DNA of 64,000 nucleotides, from positions 84,991-148,990 of the forward strand of contig NZ_MAYF01000001.1 of the NCBI RefSeq assembly GCF_001684955.1. Reading direction: 5' to 3'. The notes below the pieces were generated by a model that had not been told where the DNA came from, made no database searches, and saw only the letters and a list, made by a program, of their open reading frames with translations. Position 1 is the stretch's first letter, and each line of letters opens with the position of its first letter. Source of the stretch: Chryseobacterium contaminans. Lineage in GTDB: Bacteria > Bacteroidota > Bacteroidia > Flavobacteriales > Weeksellaceae. Made by a program: the position numbers and the translations under genes. Positions 1-8,570 of the stretch are shown here, piece after piece.

Positions 1-1695
1 GGAAATAATAAATATCTTATTGCTTTTATTGTGTCTAAACCAGCTTCTGAAAAGAATATTACTTCTGTCAGAAGTCTATTAAAAGAAGAATTACCAGGAT
101 ATATGATTCCTTCCCAGATTGTTTTTATAGATAAAATTCCCCTTACAGCCAATGGAAAAACAGATATCAACTCTTTGAAAGACCTTGCTGATAAAGAAGC
201 TAAAGATCTTGTTTCCTTTGAACCACCAACCAATGAAACAGAGCAGATTATTGCAGATATCTGGTCATCAGAATTGGAACGTCCCGTTATTAATATTACG
301 GATAATTTTTTTGATATTGGAGGAAATTCTCTGTTGGTTGCTGTTGTAGCAGTTGCGTTGGAAAGGAGGCTTGGGATAAAAGTATATCTGAGGGATATCT
401 ATCAGTATCCCATATTACAACAGCTTTCTGAGATTTTGATTGCCAGATCTGAAGAGGCAAGGGAAGCGGTTCCTGTGGAGGATGTAGAACCTTATGTAGA
501 GCTTCAGCAGGATGTATATCTCGCTCCAGGAACTGTATTTGCCGGAGGGTTCGATCCTAAGCAACTGGAAAACCCGTCAGCTATATTTTTAACCGGAGTT
601 ACAGGATTTGTAGGGATTCATCTTTTACAGGAGCTTTTAGATACAACAGAGGCTGATATTTATTGTTTAGTAAGGGCTCAGGATGAATTTCATGCTAAAG
701 AAAAAATAGACCGTTGCTATAAACAGTTTGCTATTTCTCAAAAAGAACAACAGAAGGTAAGAATTATTCCTGTATTAGGTGACCTTGCACAACCATTATT
801 GGGACTATCAGACAAAACATTTAAAATGCTGGCGGAAAAAGCAGACTTGATTTACCATTCCGGAAGCTCAGTAAACTTTATAGAGCCTTATTCTTATATG
901 AAGGCTCCCAATGTAGAAGGATTAAGGGAAATAATAAAACTGGCCGGGGCGGAAAGAACAAAATGCTTGGCATTACTGTCCACCATATCAGTGTATAGCT
1001 GGGGACATATATTTACAGGAAAAACTGTGATGCTGGAATCCGATGATATTGCTCAGAATCTGATGTCAGTAAGTAAAGATATTGGCTATGTAAGAAGCAA
1101 ATGGGTAATGGAGGCCGTTGCGGATTTGGCTGCAAAAGAAGGATTACCACTCATTACTTATAGACTAGGATATGCTATGTGTCACAGCGAAACAGGGGCA
1201 AGTGCCCCGTATCAATGGTGGTCAGGATTAGTGAAAAACTGTGTGGAATTTCAGTCTTATCCGGCATTAACGGAGCTGAGAGAAGGCCTGATTACAGTGG
1301 ACTATATGACCCAGACTATGGCTTACATTACTAAAAATAAGGACGCAGTAGGAAAGAAGTTCAATCTTATTGCCAGGCCGGAAACCAATCTTACTTTAGA
1401 GGATTTCTTCGGACTGATGAAGAAATATTATCCATTAAAATTAAAAAGTCTTCCTTACAAAGAATGGAGAAAACAATGGGAAGATGACAGTAAAAACCGC
1501 TTGTATCCATTAACCAGCCTTTTCAGGGATAATATGCATGAAGGGTTGTCTACAGTAGAGCTTTATCAAAATACTTATATCTGGGATTGTTCCAATGTTA
1601 TCCAATTTCTGGAAGGCTCAGGCATTAAGGAACCTGTATTTGATAAAAAGATCTTGGATGCGTATTTACAATATCTTGGAATTTCAGTTTCATAA
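1..1695 (+). CDS. NRPS terminal module: adenylation end, carrier, thioester reductase (5' truncated)
   Basis: The reading frame is open from base 1, so this is the 3' part of a larger non-ribosomal peptide synthetase or carboxylic-acid-reductase-like gene. Counting codons from base 1, the adenylation C-terminus carries the A10 motif with NGK at 51-53. A carrier domain follows with DNFFDIGGNS, whose Ser110 (bases 328-330) is the phosphopantetheine site. The rest is a thioester reductase: Rossmann motif GVTGFVG at 199-205 and the YxxxK pair Tyr363/Lys367. Such reductase domains use NAD(P)H to release the bound acyl chain as an aldehyde or alcohol instead of hydrolysing it. The family calls are clear from motifs; substrate and product cannot be told because the specificity part lies outside the window. 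A terminator follows directly, so the gene is the end of its transcript. Confidence 0.9.
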   Translation, partial: GNNKYLIAFIVSKPASEKNITSVRSLLKEELPGYMIPSQIVFIDKIPLTANGKTDINSLKDLADKEAKDLVSFEPPTNETEQIIADIWSSELERPVINITDNFFDIGGNSLLVAVVAVALERRLGIKVYLRDIYQYPILQQLSEILIARSEEAREAVPVEDVEPYVELQQDVYLAPGTVFAGGFDPKQLENPSAIFLTGVTGFVGIHLLQELLDTTEADIYCLVRAQDEFHAKEKIDRCYKQFAISQKEQQKVRIIPVLGDLAQPLLGLSDKTFKMLAEKADLIYHSGSSVNFIEPYSYMKAPNVEGLREIIKLAGAERTKCLALLSTISVYSWGHIFTGKTVMLESDDIAQNLMSVSKDIGYVRSKWVMEAVADLAAKEGLPLITYRLGYAMCHSETGASAPYQWWSGLVKNCVEFQSYPALTELREGLITVDYMTQTMAYITKNKDAVGKKFNLIARPETNLTLEDFFGLMKKYYPLKLKSLPYKEWRKQWEDDSKNRLYPLTSLFRDNMHEGLSTVELYQNTYIWDCSNVIQFLEGSGIKEPVFDKKILDAYLQYLGISVS

Positions 1696-1716
1696 CTTTT
1701 TGAAACATACACATAA

Positions 1717-1741
1717 AAAACCAGACGGAAAGTCTGGTTTT
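1717..1741. terminator. Bidirectional intrinsic terminator
   Basis: A 10-bp stem (AAAACCAGAC / GTCTGGTTTT) with a GGAAA loop lies between the convergent NRPS gene and the spondin-domain gene. A T-run follows on the plus strand (1738-1745) and A-runs on the other side serve the minus strand. Confidence 0.85.
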
Positions 1742-1761
1742 TTTTATTTTCTATTAAAAGT

Positions 1762-3000
1762 TTAATTCACAGTTACTTTAATTACATTCTGTACAGCAGG
1801 AACAGGATACTGGCTTCCAACTTTCGAAATAACCATTGCTTCACTTTGTGGAGTACCTCCGAACAAGGCCTGATGATTTCCGGCTCCGGGATATTGATCT
1901 ACTCCTGTACCGGAATCAAATAAAGCTGTTTTTGAGCTAAGATCGCCTTTTACAGTAGCATCAATGCTTGCTTCATTGGAATAGAACCAGTCATTGGAAA
2001 ACCCAAACATGGTAACATAAGCAATTTTATCTCCCGGCTCTGCCTTAAAGTTTGCCATAACTTTATTCCCTGGAGTAACGGGAGAGTTTCCTGCAACATA
2101 AATACCTTTAACGCCAGGGAAAGATTTTAAGCTGTTTTGAAGCTTGCTTACGTTTCCAAACTGAGAAATTTCTTTTAGTCCCATTCCGTTATCCATTTTT
2201 CCCAATTCATAGATTGGATTTTTATCACCACGGTAAATCACAACTAAGGCAGGAGAAAGCCCTGTCATAATTCCTGTATTGGCATTAAGTTTTGCTTTCA
2301 TCTTATCAATATTTCCCATCTGGGCTATATCTGTAATTTCAGGATTGGATAAAGAATTAGGCGTAAAGAACGGAACGCTGTTCAGCAGTTGGGAACCATT
2401 GTAATTGGAAACGGCCCAAACTCCCGGAGAAAAAGGTGTTTCATTAGCTGTTCCGCCTGAAGTATTGGTGATGGTTAAGGTAAACTCCGATGTCATCTCA
2501 TTGTAGGCAAGATTAAGTTTCATCAGCTGTGAAGCATTCACATTAGGAACCTGTGCAATAGGTTTACTTTCCACCTGTCCACTAATATCATTTTTTGTTC
2601 CGTTATCCCACAGCAGAACGCTTGAGGAAACATCACCGGTAATGGCTTTTCCGGTGGCATCAAAAAGTTTGATTCCCGGCTGTTGAGAAGCAAAGAACCA
2701 GTCCTTAGAGGCGCCATACATGGTAGCAAACATAAGAGCTTGTGTTTTCCCTGCGCTGAATTTAATAGTTTGAGATTCCCCGGGTAAAATAACATTGTGT
2801 CCTGCAGCTGCAAGAAAAGTAACTCCCGGAATTTCTCCGCTTTCCACAAAATCTTTTGGGGTAACAACGTTTTCAAAGGTGATGGTTCTTTGTGAAGAAA
2901 GGTCCATCATGTTATTATCCGAGTCACTGCAGGATAAAAGGGCAAGCGCTGTCATAATTCCTGCTACAGGTGCTGTCATTTTAAAAAAGGTTTTTTTCAT
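1762..3000 (-). CDS. Lipoprotein with two spondin-type domains
   Basis: The 412-residue protein begins with a lipoprotein signal (LALLSC, acylated Cys24). It then shows two related segments of the bacterial Spond_N type, about residues 38-180 and 190-412. Each has an aromatic motif (SKDWFFA at 98-104, SNDWFYS at 335-341) followed by a LxDxGT-like turn; the second also has the PGAGN motif usual in spondin domains. Bacterial spondin proteins are exported and of unknown molecular role, often guessed to be adhesive or ion-binding. The gene stands alone, convergent with the NRPS gene and divergent from the beta-helix gene. The duplication is visible in the sequence; surface location is inferred from the lipobox. 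Confidence 0.8.
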   Translation of the reverse strand: MKKTFFKMTAPVAGIMTALALLSCSDSDNNMMDLSSQRTITFENVVTPKDFVESGEIPGVTFLAAAGHNVILPGESQTIKFSAGKTQALMFATMYGASKDWFFASQQPGIKLFDATGKAITGDVSSSVLLWDNGTKNDISGQVESKPIAQVPNVNASQLMKLNLAYNEMTSEFTLTITNTSGGTANETPFSPGVWAVSNYNGSQLLNSVPFFTPNSLSNPEITDIAQMGNIDKMKAKLNANTGIMTGLSPALVVIYRGDKNPIYELGKMDNGMGLKEISQFGNVSKLQNSLKSFPGVKGIYVAGNSPVTPGNKVMANFKAEPGDKIAYVTMFGFSNDWFYSNEASIDATVKGDLSSKTALFDSGTGVDQYPGAGNHQALFGGTPQSEAMVISKVGSQYPVPAVQNVIKVTVN

Positions 3001-3228
3001 AAGAGTGATTTTTTTAAGTTGTCGTTGAAAGTATAGTCGGACACTTTTTTTAATCCTGACAAAAAAATCAGATAATTTTTTTTTAAGTGATAGCTGATGG
3101 TTTGAAGAAACAGTTTTGTAATACGTCGAGTTCTGTCGCTATGACTAAAGATATTTGTACTAAGACAAAACGAAATATGGCCATATAAAATTTGTCTGAA
3201 ATTAACCTATAATCAAAAAATATTTAAA

Positions 3229-4884
3229 ATGAACGAATTTATCATATTGGCAGATGAGTTTACAGGAATAGAGTACTCATGGAAGAAAATCGGGGTTGCA
3301 GATCCTAATGTAGATAATGTATTGACTAAAAATGTTAATGGTTATAAATATGAAAGAATGTTTGATGTGGCAGACGTAAGATGGTGGGGAGTAAAAGGGA
3401 ACGGAACGGATGAAAGTGTAGCATTGAACAAAATGCTTTCAGATATTAAAGATAACAGAAAAGTAAATGAAGTAGCCTTTTATGGGCTGGAAAAAGTAGT
3501 TACCAATTCAACATTGAATATTAAAAGAGGAGACTTAATTATTGATGGCAAAAATTGTGAGCTTTCAGCAGATCGTCATGTTGATATTATCATTTTTAAT
3601 ATTGAACCAACAAAGACTTTTGTACCTGAAACTGACTCAAGCGGAAATCCTGTAAAAGATGAAAATGGTCAAGATAAATTGAAAGAAGTAATGATATACT
3701 ATAATAACATCAATATTAAAAACTTTATTTCTTTAAATGAAACAACAGCACAAACATTCCTTAGAGCTGTATCAAGCCACTATTTGCGAATTACAGATTG
3801 TCGTTTTGATGGTATGAAACTTGGGTTTGATTTGAAGGACTGTTACTTTACTAAAATTAATTCAGTGTATTTCCACTCCGTATATCAGGCATTTAAATTT
3901 CATAATGCAACCAATGCATTTAATGTTACGAATTTGAAAGTTCATGGCGGAGGTATCCCTTCGGAAATTTTCAAAACAACAACAGGTGGAAATATTTCAG
4001 GATGTAGTTTTGAGGATGCTTCTGGACGTTTATTACTGGATGAATGTTTTGGTGTTAATATTTCTGGAAACTATTTTGAAGGGTATAATGAAGAAAAAGT
4101 GGACTCCTATATTGCAACTGTTAACGGAAACTATGAAAATGTAGCAGGTATTAATATTGCAGGAAATTTATTTCATACAGGGGCTATGCAAGCGATTAAA
4201 CTGGATAAAGTTGCAGGAATTTCAATTACTGGAAACCGAATTTATACATTACATGCAGTTAGAATAAATGGGGATAAAAGCCAGGATATACCTGAATTCC
4301 ATTCTACACAAAGAAATATTAATTATACTGGAAACTCATGGAAGTATATTAAATCTTCTCAAGTTGGTCTTCCTGAAAGTGACTCATCGGAATTTATTGT
4401 AGATAATGATCATGGTGCAAATATTTCTCCAGAATGGAATGTACCTGTTATTTTTACGCCGCAAGTTTTACATGGCAGATATTTTGAAGATGGTGATCAT
4501 CAATTGGCTGCAACTGCTATTGATGGATTATCAACTGCAAATTATATGACACACATGTGGCAAACGAATGGAAAGAAAGTTGAAGCATACTTAAACGGCT
4601 CGGTAAATTTGTTGGGGAAACATTTTGAGCCTAATGAATCCGTAACAGTAGATTTTGAACCATTCGGATTTGGAAGTACCGTAGGAACTTTAATGATTCA
4701 TAACAGTACCGGAGAATTTGCAATGTATGCATGGATAAGAAATGTAAACAGTAAATTCAAAACAGGATATCTAAAAAAGATTGTTGATGAATTAAATGTA
4801 GAGGTTGTTCATAATGAAGGTTCTATTACATTTAAAAATAATAGAGCAGAATTACAATATCTGAAAGCAGAATTAAAAGTATAA
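3229..4884 (+). CDS. Beta-helix protein, tailspike/pectate-lyase-like, without signal peptide
   Basis: The 551-residue protein has the WGVKGNGTDES motif near residues 53-63. That motif marks the start of the right-handed beta-helix in phage tailspikes and Pectate_lyase_3 proteins. Many short repeats of the form NISGNYFEG, GINIAGNLFHTG and ISITGNRIY follow, as expected for helix rungs. A C-terminal part (about 420-551) looks like a separate beta-rich domain. The N-terminus has no signal peptide or lipobox, so secretion by Sec/T9SS is not supported. A phage, tailocin or contractile-injection spike is possible, but no other tail genes are nearby. The DNA is AT-rich. Polysaccharide binding or cleavage is inferred from fold only; no catalytic residues can be assigned. 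Confidence 0.6.
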   Translation: MNEFIILADEFTGIEYSWKKIGVADPNVDNVLTKNVNGYKYERMFDVADVRWWGVKGNGTDESVALNKMLSDIKDNRKVNEVAFYGLEKVVTNSTLNIKRGDLIIDGKNCELSADRHVDIIIFNIEPTKTFVPETDSSGNPVKDENGQDKLKEVMIYYNNINIKNFISLNETTAQTFLRAVSSHYLRITDCRFDGMKLGFDLKDCYFTKINSVYFHSVYQAFKFHNATNAFNVTNLKVHGGGIPSEIFKTTTGGNISGCSFEDASGRLLLDECFGVNISGNYFEGYNEEKVDSYIATVNGNYENVAGINIAGNLFHTGAMQAIKLDKVAGISITGNRIYTLHAVRINGDKSQDIPEFHSTQRNINYTGNSWKYIKSSQVGLPESDSSEFIVDNDHGANISPEWNVPVIFTPQVLHGRYFEDGDHQLAATAIDGLSTANYMTHMWQTNGKKVEAYLNGSVNLLGKHFEPNESVTVDFEPFGFGSTVGTLMIHNSTGEFAMYAWIRNVNSKFKTGYLKKIVDELNVEVVHNEGSITFKNNRAELQYLKAELKV

Positions 4885-4903
4885 ATGATATAAACATTAA
4901 TAG

Positions 4904-4934
4904 AAGGGAGGGTAGACGAGTTCTACACTCCCTT
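4904..4934 (+). terminator. Terminator after beta-helix gene
   Basis: Left arm 4904-4916 (AAGGGAGGGTAGA) pairs with 4922-4934 with one mismatch and a CGAGT loop, ending in a T-run to 4938. Its right arm is built from the last codons of the DUF1905 remnant read on the other strand. Confidence 0.7.
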
Positions 4935-5015
4935 TTTTCCTTCCAAAATCATCTGAATCATTTTAATTTTTCTGTTTTCTCTGGTCTCCGGTTTCTTAGC
5001 TTCCTTTATCTATCC
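4923..5015 (-). pseudogene. 3' remnant of a DUF1905/OmdA gene
   Basis: Read on the minus strand, this stretch encodes EAKKPETRENRKIKMIQMIL and then EGKKGV-stop. It differs from the C-terminus of the intact gene at 8065-8541 at only 4 of 26 residues, and by eye 73 of 83 bases match. Just upstream the Trp codon of the intact gene (RWIE) is a TAG stop (5010-5012), and similarity fades beyond it. No start or body of the gene is left. It is a decayed copy, probably left by a duplication or rearrangement about 3 kb from the intact gene. Confidence 0.8.
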
Positions 5016-5023
5016 TTTTCATA

Positions 5024-5057
5024 AAAAAGGCTATCTTACTTTGAGACAGCCTCTTTT
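5024..5057 (-). terminator. Terminator for the secreted-protein gene pair
   Basis: On the minus strand AGGCTGTCT pairs with AGATAGCCT (one mismatch) around a seven-base loop and is followed by six Ts. It lies just past the stop codon at 5113. Confidence 0.75.
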
Positions 5058-5112
5058 AAAAAATTATTTGTACCTGCCTTTCGGACACTAATATTTTCAG
5101 GGATATTTTAAT

Positions 5113-5907
5113 TTAATATTCATAAATAAAAGTTAAAGCGCACTGGGTATTTTTATCACTGGAATTTCCTCCTAATGCCATTACAGTTGTACCAGATTTA
5201 AACATATTGATTCCGACTATAAATTTTCTTCCGGCATTAGGTCCTGATAATATATTGACATACATTGTTTGCGCTTCTCTATAATAAGTTAGTGTATCTC
5301 CATCCATAAAAGTTCCTTCATTATTATTGAGAGTTGTATTATTATTGTATGCAGGATTATTATAGGAATTGATATTACTGCTGAAGGAAATTTGTGAGCC
5401 CGATATGTTATATAAAATTGCTGAGTATGTATCCGCTGTTCTGCTTACAAAATCAATTCTGAACAAATCATTCGCTGCAAAACTTCCATTGGTTGTTAAA
5501 GTGCTATAAAGATAGCTTTCAGAAGGAGAATATAATGGTGGGTTTGTTCCTGTATGAGTGGGCCGCATTCCAGGATAGATAGGGCAAAATAATGCAGCAC
5601 TGGAATTGACAAAAGTACTGTCACTGTTAGATTGTAGACAGTTCCAATCAGGAGCAGCAGGTGTACCATTATTAACCTGCAGACAGTTTTCTGTTGTATT
5701 AAAAATAATCAGTCCCATTGCTGGAAGTGTAATTGTATTTCTATCTGAAGTTGACATTCTTCCGAAAAGAGTCCCTTTGAAATCTCCATTATTATCTGTC
5801 GGGCTAATATGTAGATTAGTAGAGGGGTCTGGATTTGTTAATCCTATACCTACCTGTGCTTTAAATAATGCTGTACAAAAAACAGCTATAACTAATAATC
5901 TCTTCAT
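5113..5907 (-). CDS. Secreted protein, long member of a tandem pair
   Basis: I choose the ATG at 5905-5907, giving MKRLLVIAVFCTALFKAQ as a clean signal peptide. An earlier in-frame ATG at 5940 lies inside the upstream gene and would bury the signal. The mature protein starts VGIG, typical of Flavobacteriia secreted proteins. A head of about 90 residues follows (NGDFKGTLFGRMSTSDRN, MGLIIFNTTENCLQV, DWNCLQ), and then a tail of about 150 residues rich in Asn, Ser and Tyr. The head is related to the whole of the upstream 99-residue protein. Conserved Cys residues in the head suggest a disulfide. No known domain is recognised; function unknown. Spacing to the upstream gene is 5 bases, so the two form an operon. 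Confidence 0.75.
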   Translation of the reverse strand: MKRLLVIAVFCTALFKAQVGIGLTNPDPSTNLHISPTDNNGDFKGTLFGRMSTSDRNTITLPAMGLIIFNTTENCLQVNNGTPAAPDWNCLQSNSDSTFVNSSAALFCPIYPGMRPTHTGTNPPLYSPSESYLYSTLTTNGSFAANDLFRIDFVSRTADTYSAILYNISGSQISFSSNINSYNNPAYNNNTTLNNNEGTFMDGDTLTYYREAQTMYVNILSGPNAGRKFIVGINMFKSGTTVMALGGNSSDKNTQCALTFIYEY

Positions 5908-5912
5908 AACAT

Positions 5913-6212
5913 TTATTTTTTTGTTTTTAAGCATTGCCAATTAGACTGTATTGAGCTTCCTAAATTAATTGAAAGGCATTTTTTAGTAAGGTCATAAACG
6001 ACTAATCCTTTTGTAGGGTTAATTATTGAGTTTACATTACTCGTTACCATGGTTCCCAGCAATGTTCCTTTAAAATTATCCTTATTATTCTTGGGTGCCA
6101 CTGTTAAAATTGAAGAATTATCGGGAGAACTTGTCTCTATACCAATTTGGGCAGATAAATAACAACTGTAAAAGACTGCAGTTGTTAAGATGATTTTAAA
6201 TTTTGTTCTCAT
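5913..6212 (-). CDS. Small secreted protein, short member of a tandem pair
   Basis: The 99-residue product has a signal peptide (MRTKFKIILTTAVFYSCYLSAQ) and the mature start IGIE. Its body (NFKGTLLGTMVTSNVNS, KGLVVYDLTKKCLSI, NWQCLKTKK) matches the head domain of the next gene nearly end to end. It stops where the longer paralogue goes on. It may be a complete head-only protein or a shortened duplicate; the clean stop and 5-base spacing to the next start favour a functional two-gene operon. Function unknown. Confidence 0.7.
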   Translation of the reverse strand: MRTKFKIILTTAVFYSCYLSAQIGIETSSPDNSSILTVAPKNNKDNFKGTLLGTMVTSNVNSIINPTKGLVVYDLTKKCLSINLGSSIQSNWQCLKTKK

Positions 6213-6331
6213 TTGTATGTATTTTGATTAAAGAGTCAGGAAAAAATAAAGATTATCTTTCCTGTTTTTTGTAAAAGTTACTTTAGGATAGAAGTTGAAT
6301 TTTGTGCTCCTATCTCCTAAGTGATTATCTT

Positions 6332-6345
6332 ATTTTGTACAAAAT
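6332..6345. promoter_or_regulatory. Palindrome ATTTTGTACAAAAT, candidate operator
   Basis: A perfect 14-base inverted repeat in the divergent intergenic region. A near copy, ATTTTGTACAAGAA, lies at 6478-6491, so the core TTTTGTACAA occurs twice. Binding by a regulator is inferred only from symmetry and repetition. Confidence 0.4.
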
Positions 6346-6885
6346 CCTTCTTGATACGTATATTTTTTTCACCTTAAAGCCATATAAAGACCGATAGATA
6401 TCTTTATAGTGAGATGTATTTATGTGTGTTTTAGAATCTAATGAAAAAGTAGGGGAACAGAGTTAAGAGTATTTTTCATTTTGTACAAGAAAATTTTGAT
6501 TTTAAATAATGTTTTTGCTTTATAAAAGTAGAGGGATGTTAATTGTCCATAAGGTTTTCATATGTTCGGATAAAGCTGTATTTGATGGAAGAGTAAATTG
6601 CCTTTTTGGCAGGTCTTCCAGATAATACCATCAAAGAAGGCGATAAATAAATCTGTCTTTTTTTTCAAAATGTTTTTTCTGTTGACGAAGTGATACTTGC
6701 AAATTTAAGAAGTAGATGAGTAGGGAATTGATTGTTTATAAGCAGAATATTGAAAAATGCTGTACTTTGGTATCTTGCTGAATATCATTGTGTTATTTAA
6801 GTTGATTTTTTGAAAAGCTTTTAATGGCTACATCTTTGCTGTTAAACGAGATTTACTAAAGAAGGATAAGAAGATCGTAATCCGT

Positions 6886-6893
6886 TATTTTTG
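6886..6893 (+). promoter_or_regulatory. Minus-7 box of araC-type gene
   Basis: TATTTTTG fits TAnnTTTG and lies 8 bases before the start codon, so the leader would be very short. No clear TTTG box lies 19-20 bases upstream. Confidence 0.4.
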
Positions 6894-6901
6894 TTTTAGA
6901 A

Positions 6902-7942
6902 ATGAGAACTAATAATATTTTTTTGAGTCTGGGTTTAAAAAAATTTATCACGTGCCAGATGTTGTCAATTACATGCGCATTATTTATTCATGCTATATTG
7001 TTCAGATATCTAGGAATGGATTTTTTTTGTTATTATAATTTATTTGCTGCATTTTTTGGAGTGTATATACTTATCTATATGAGGAAACTTAGCTTTCAGC
7101 AGATAGAGCCTTTTATTAATTTTTATCTGATATTCAAATCTCTGTTTCTGTTTTTATATGCAGTATGTTTCTGGGGGAAAACACCTGTTGCTTTTTTTTG
7201 GTTTTTTCTGATGCCCTTTTTCACTACGGCTATTTATTCACAAAGAACCTCCATTTATTGGATTTTATATACACTTGTTTTAATAGTGTTAACAATTGTA
7301 TGTTCTGATTATATTGAAAGACTACCAATTTATAAGCATATTGTTGTATTGCCAGCCAATGGAATTATGCTTATTAATATATTTTCATTAATCTCAATAC
7401 TATATTTTATCGCATTGGGGAGCTATTTTAGCAGAAAAATCCATATGCTGGATACGCGGAACTCTTTAACCTATTTACAACCTATGCATGATTTGGAAAG
7501 TGACAATTATGTAGATGGTTCTTCTAATGATCAGAATGATGAAAATGATGAAAAGTTGAAAATGCTTTACAAAGAAATTCTGGATTACTTTCAGAAATAT
7601 GAACCTTTCAGAAACTCGGATTTTTCAACTACACATCTTGCCAATGCCTTACATACTAATGTAACCTATATATCAAAATCTATAAAATTCAATGCTAATA
7701 CTAATTTTACAACTTTTGTCAACAAGTATAGGATCAATTTGGTAAAAGAGCTTATAGATAATAATGTATTGGAAAAACATTCCTTGCTATATCTATATAC
7801 ATCAGCCGGGTTCAGGCATCAGTCAACATTCAATAAGGTTTTTAAACAAATAGAAGGAGTTACGCCAACTGAGTATGTAAAAGTAAAAGCAGAAAATAAT
7901 ACTTATGCCCAAGATGAGAAGCAGCTTTCTGAAAAAATTTAA
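6902..7942 (+). CDS. Membrane-anchored AraC-family regulator
   Basis: The N-terminal half (about residues 15-185) is a string of five or six hydrophobic segments. An acidic, Asn-rich linker follows (about 195-220) and then an AraC-type double helix-turn-helix (about 225-335). The second helix-turn-helix shows the family signature SAGFRHQSTFNKVFKQIEGV followed by TPTEYVK. This layout, known in Bacteroidetes, suggests a regulator that senses a membrane or envelope signal. It stands alone, with a long intergenic region upstream that holds repeated TTTTGTACAA palindromes. Ligand and targets are unknown. Confidence 0.85.
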   Translation: MRTNNIFLSLGLKKFITCQMLSITCALFIHAILFRYLGMDFFCYYNLFAAFFGVYILIYMRKLSFQQIEPFINFYLIFKSLFLFLYAVCFWGKTPVAFFWFFLMPFFTTAIYSQRTSIYWILYTLVLIVLTIVCSDYIERLPIYKHIVVLPANGIMLINIFSLISILYFIALGSYFSRKIHMLDTRNSLTYLQPMHDLESDNYVDGSSNDQNDENDEKLKMLYKEILDYFQKYEPFRNSDFSTTHLANALHTNVTYISKSIKFNANTNFTTFVNKYRINLVKELIDNNVLEKHSLLYLYTSAGFRHQSTFNKVFKQIEGVTPTEYVKVKAENNTYAQDEKQLSEKI

Positions 7943-8064
7943 AAACATATATCTGGCCAATGAGTTTGGGCAGAACAGGCTGGAATTTTATTTTATAATA
8001 AATTTAAGAATGTGAAAGGTTCAGTTAAAAACTCCATATTTTAGAAAGGATAATTAATTTAAAT

Positions 8065-8541
8065 TCATATTCCCTTTTTTCCATCCAGAATCATCTGAAT
8101 CATTTTTACCTTTCTGTTTTTTCTGGTCTCCGGTTTCTTTGCTTCTTCTATCCAGCGGATATACTCCTTTCTATGAGTGTAACTCATTGTATCAAATAAT
8201 ACTTTTGCTTCAGGATTTTCATTAAAGATCACAGCAATATCCTCAGCAATTTCAACCACTCGTTCTTCCTTATCCTCAACCAGAGAGATTGAAACCTCGT
8301 CACCAAAAGTTTTTCCAAGCTGTTTCCTGATCTCCTGTGTTAATCCTAAAATGTGACAGTCGGATTTCATTTTAGCTAAACTTCCACGATATTCAACTTT
8401 ATCATCAAATGTGGCTTTAATTTTTACCTGACCTTTTTTGTTGAATAATTCTTCTGTTGAAAAAGGGAATTCCACAAAAGCAGCATTCATTTCTCCGTTT
8501 TGCTTAATGATGGCTGTGAATACGATAGGCTGAGAATTCAT
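8065..8541 (-). CDS. DUF1905 / YdeI-OmpD-associated family protein
   Basis: The 158-residue protein has an N-terminal DUF1905 beta-barrel-like part (QPIVFTAIIKQNG to about residue 85). A C-terminal OmdA-type helix pair follows, with YTHRKEYIRWIEEAKKPETR. The start is set at ATG 8539-8541 (MNSQPIVF). A frame-extending ATG at 8592 lies inside the terminator of the upstream peptidase gene and would add a spurious hydrophobic stretch. The family is cytoplasmic and linked to bacteriocin protection or OmpD association in other bacteria, but its biochemical role is unsettled. A decayed copy of its 3' end lies at 4923-5015. Confidence 0.8.
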   Translation of the reverse strand: MNSQPIVFTAIIKQNGEMNAAFVEFPFSTEELFNKKGQVKIKATFDDKVEYRGSLAKMKSDCHILGLTQEIRKQLGKTFGDEVSISLVEDKEERVVEIAEDIAVIFNENPEAKVLFDTMSYTHRKEYIRWIEEAKKPETRKNRKVKMIQMILDGKKGI

Positions 8542-8570
8542 AAACAGTATTTTAATATTCAAAAATAAAA

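Larger units (their letters stand above)
6213..6901. other. 689-bp AT-rich intergenic region
   Basis: I see no convincing gene or RNA here. It separates the divergent secreted-protein operon and the AraC-type regulator. It holds a perfect 14-base palindrome at 6332-6345, a second copy of most of it at 6478-6491, and a TAnnTTTG promoter box near its right end. Confidence 0.6.

Noticed and set aside
6213..6901. A hidden gene or RNA in the long AT-rich gap
   Set aside because: No frame with start, ribosome-binding region and family; no tRNA-like fold noticed.
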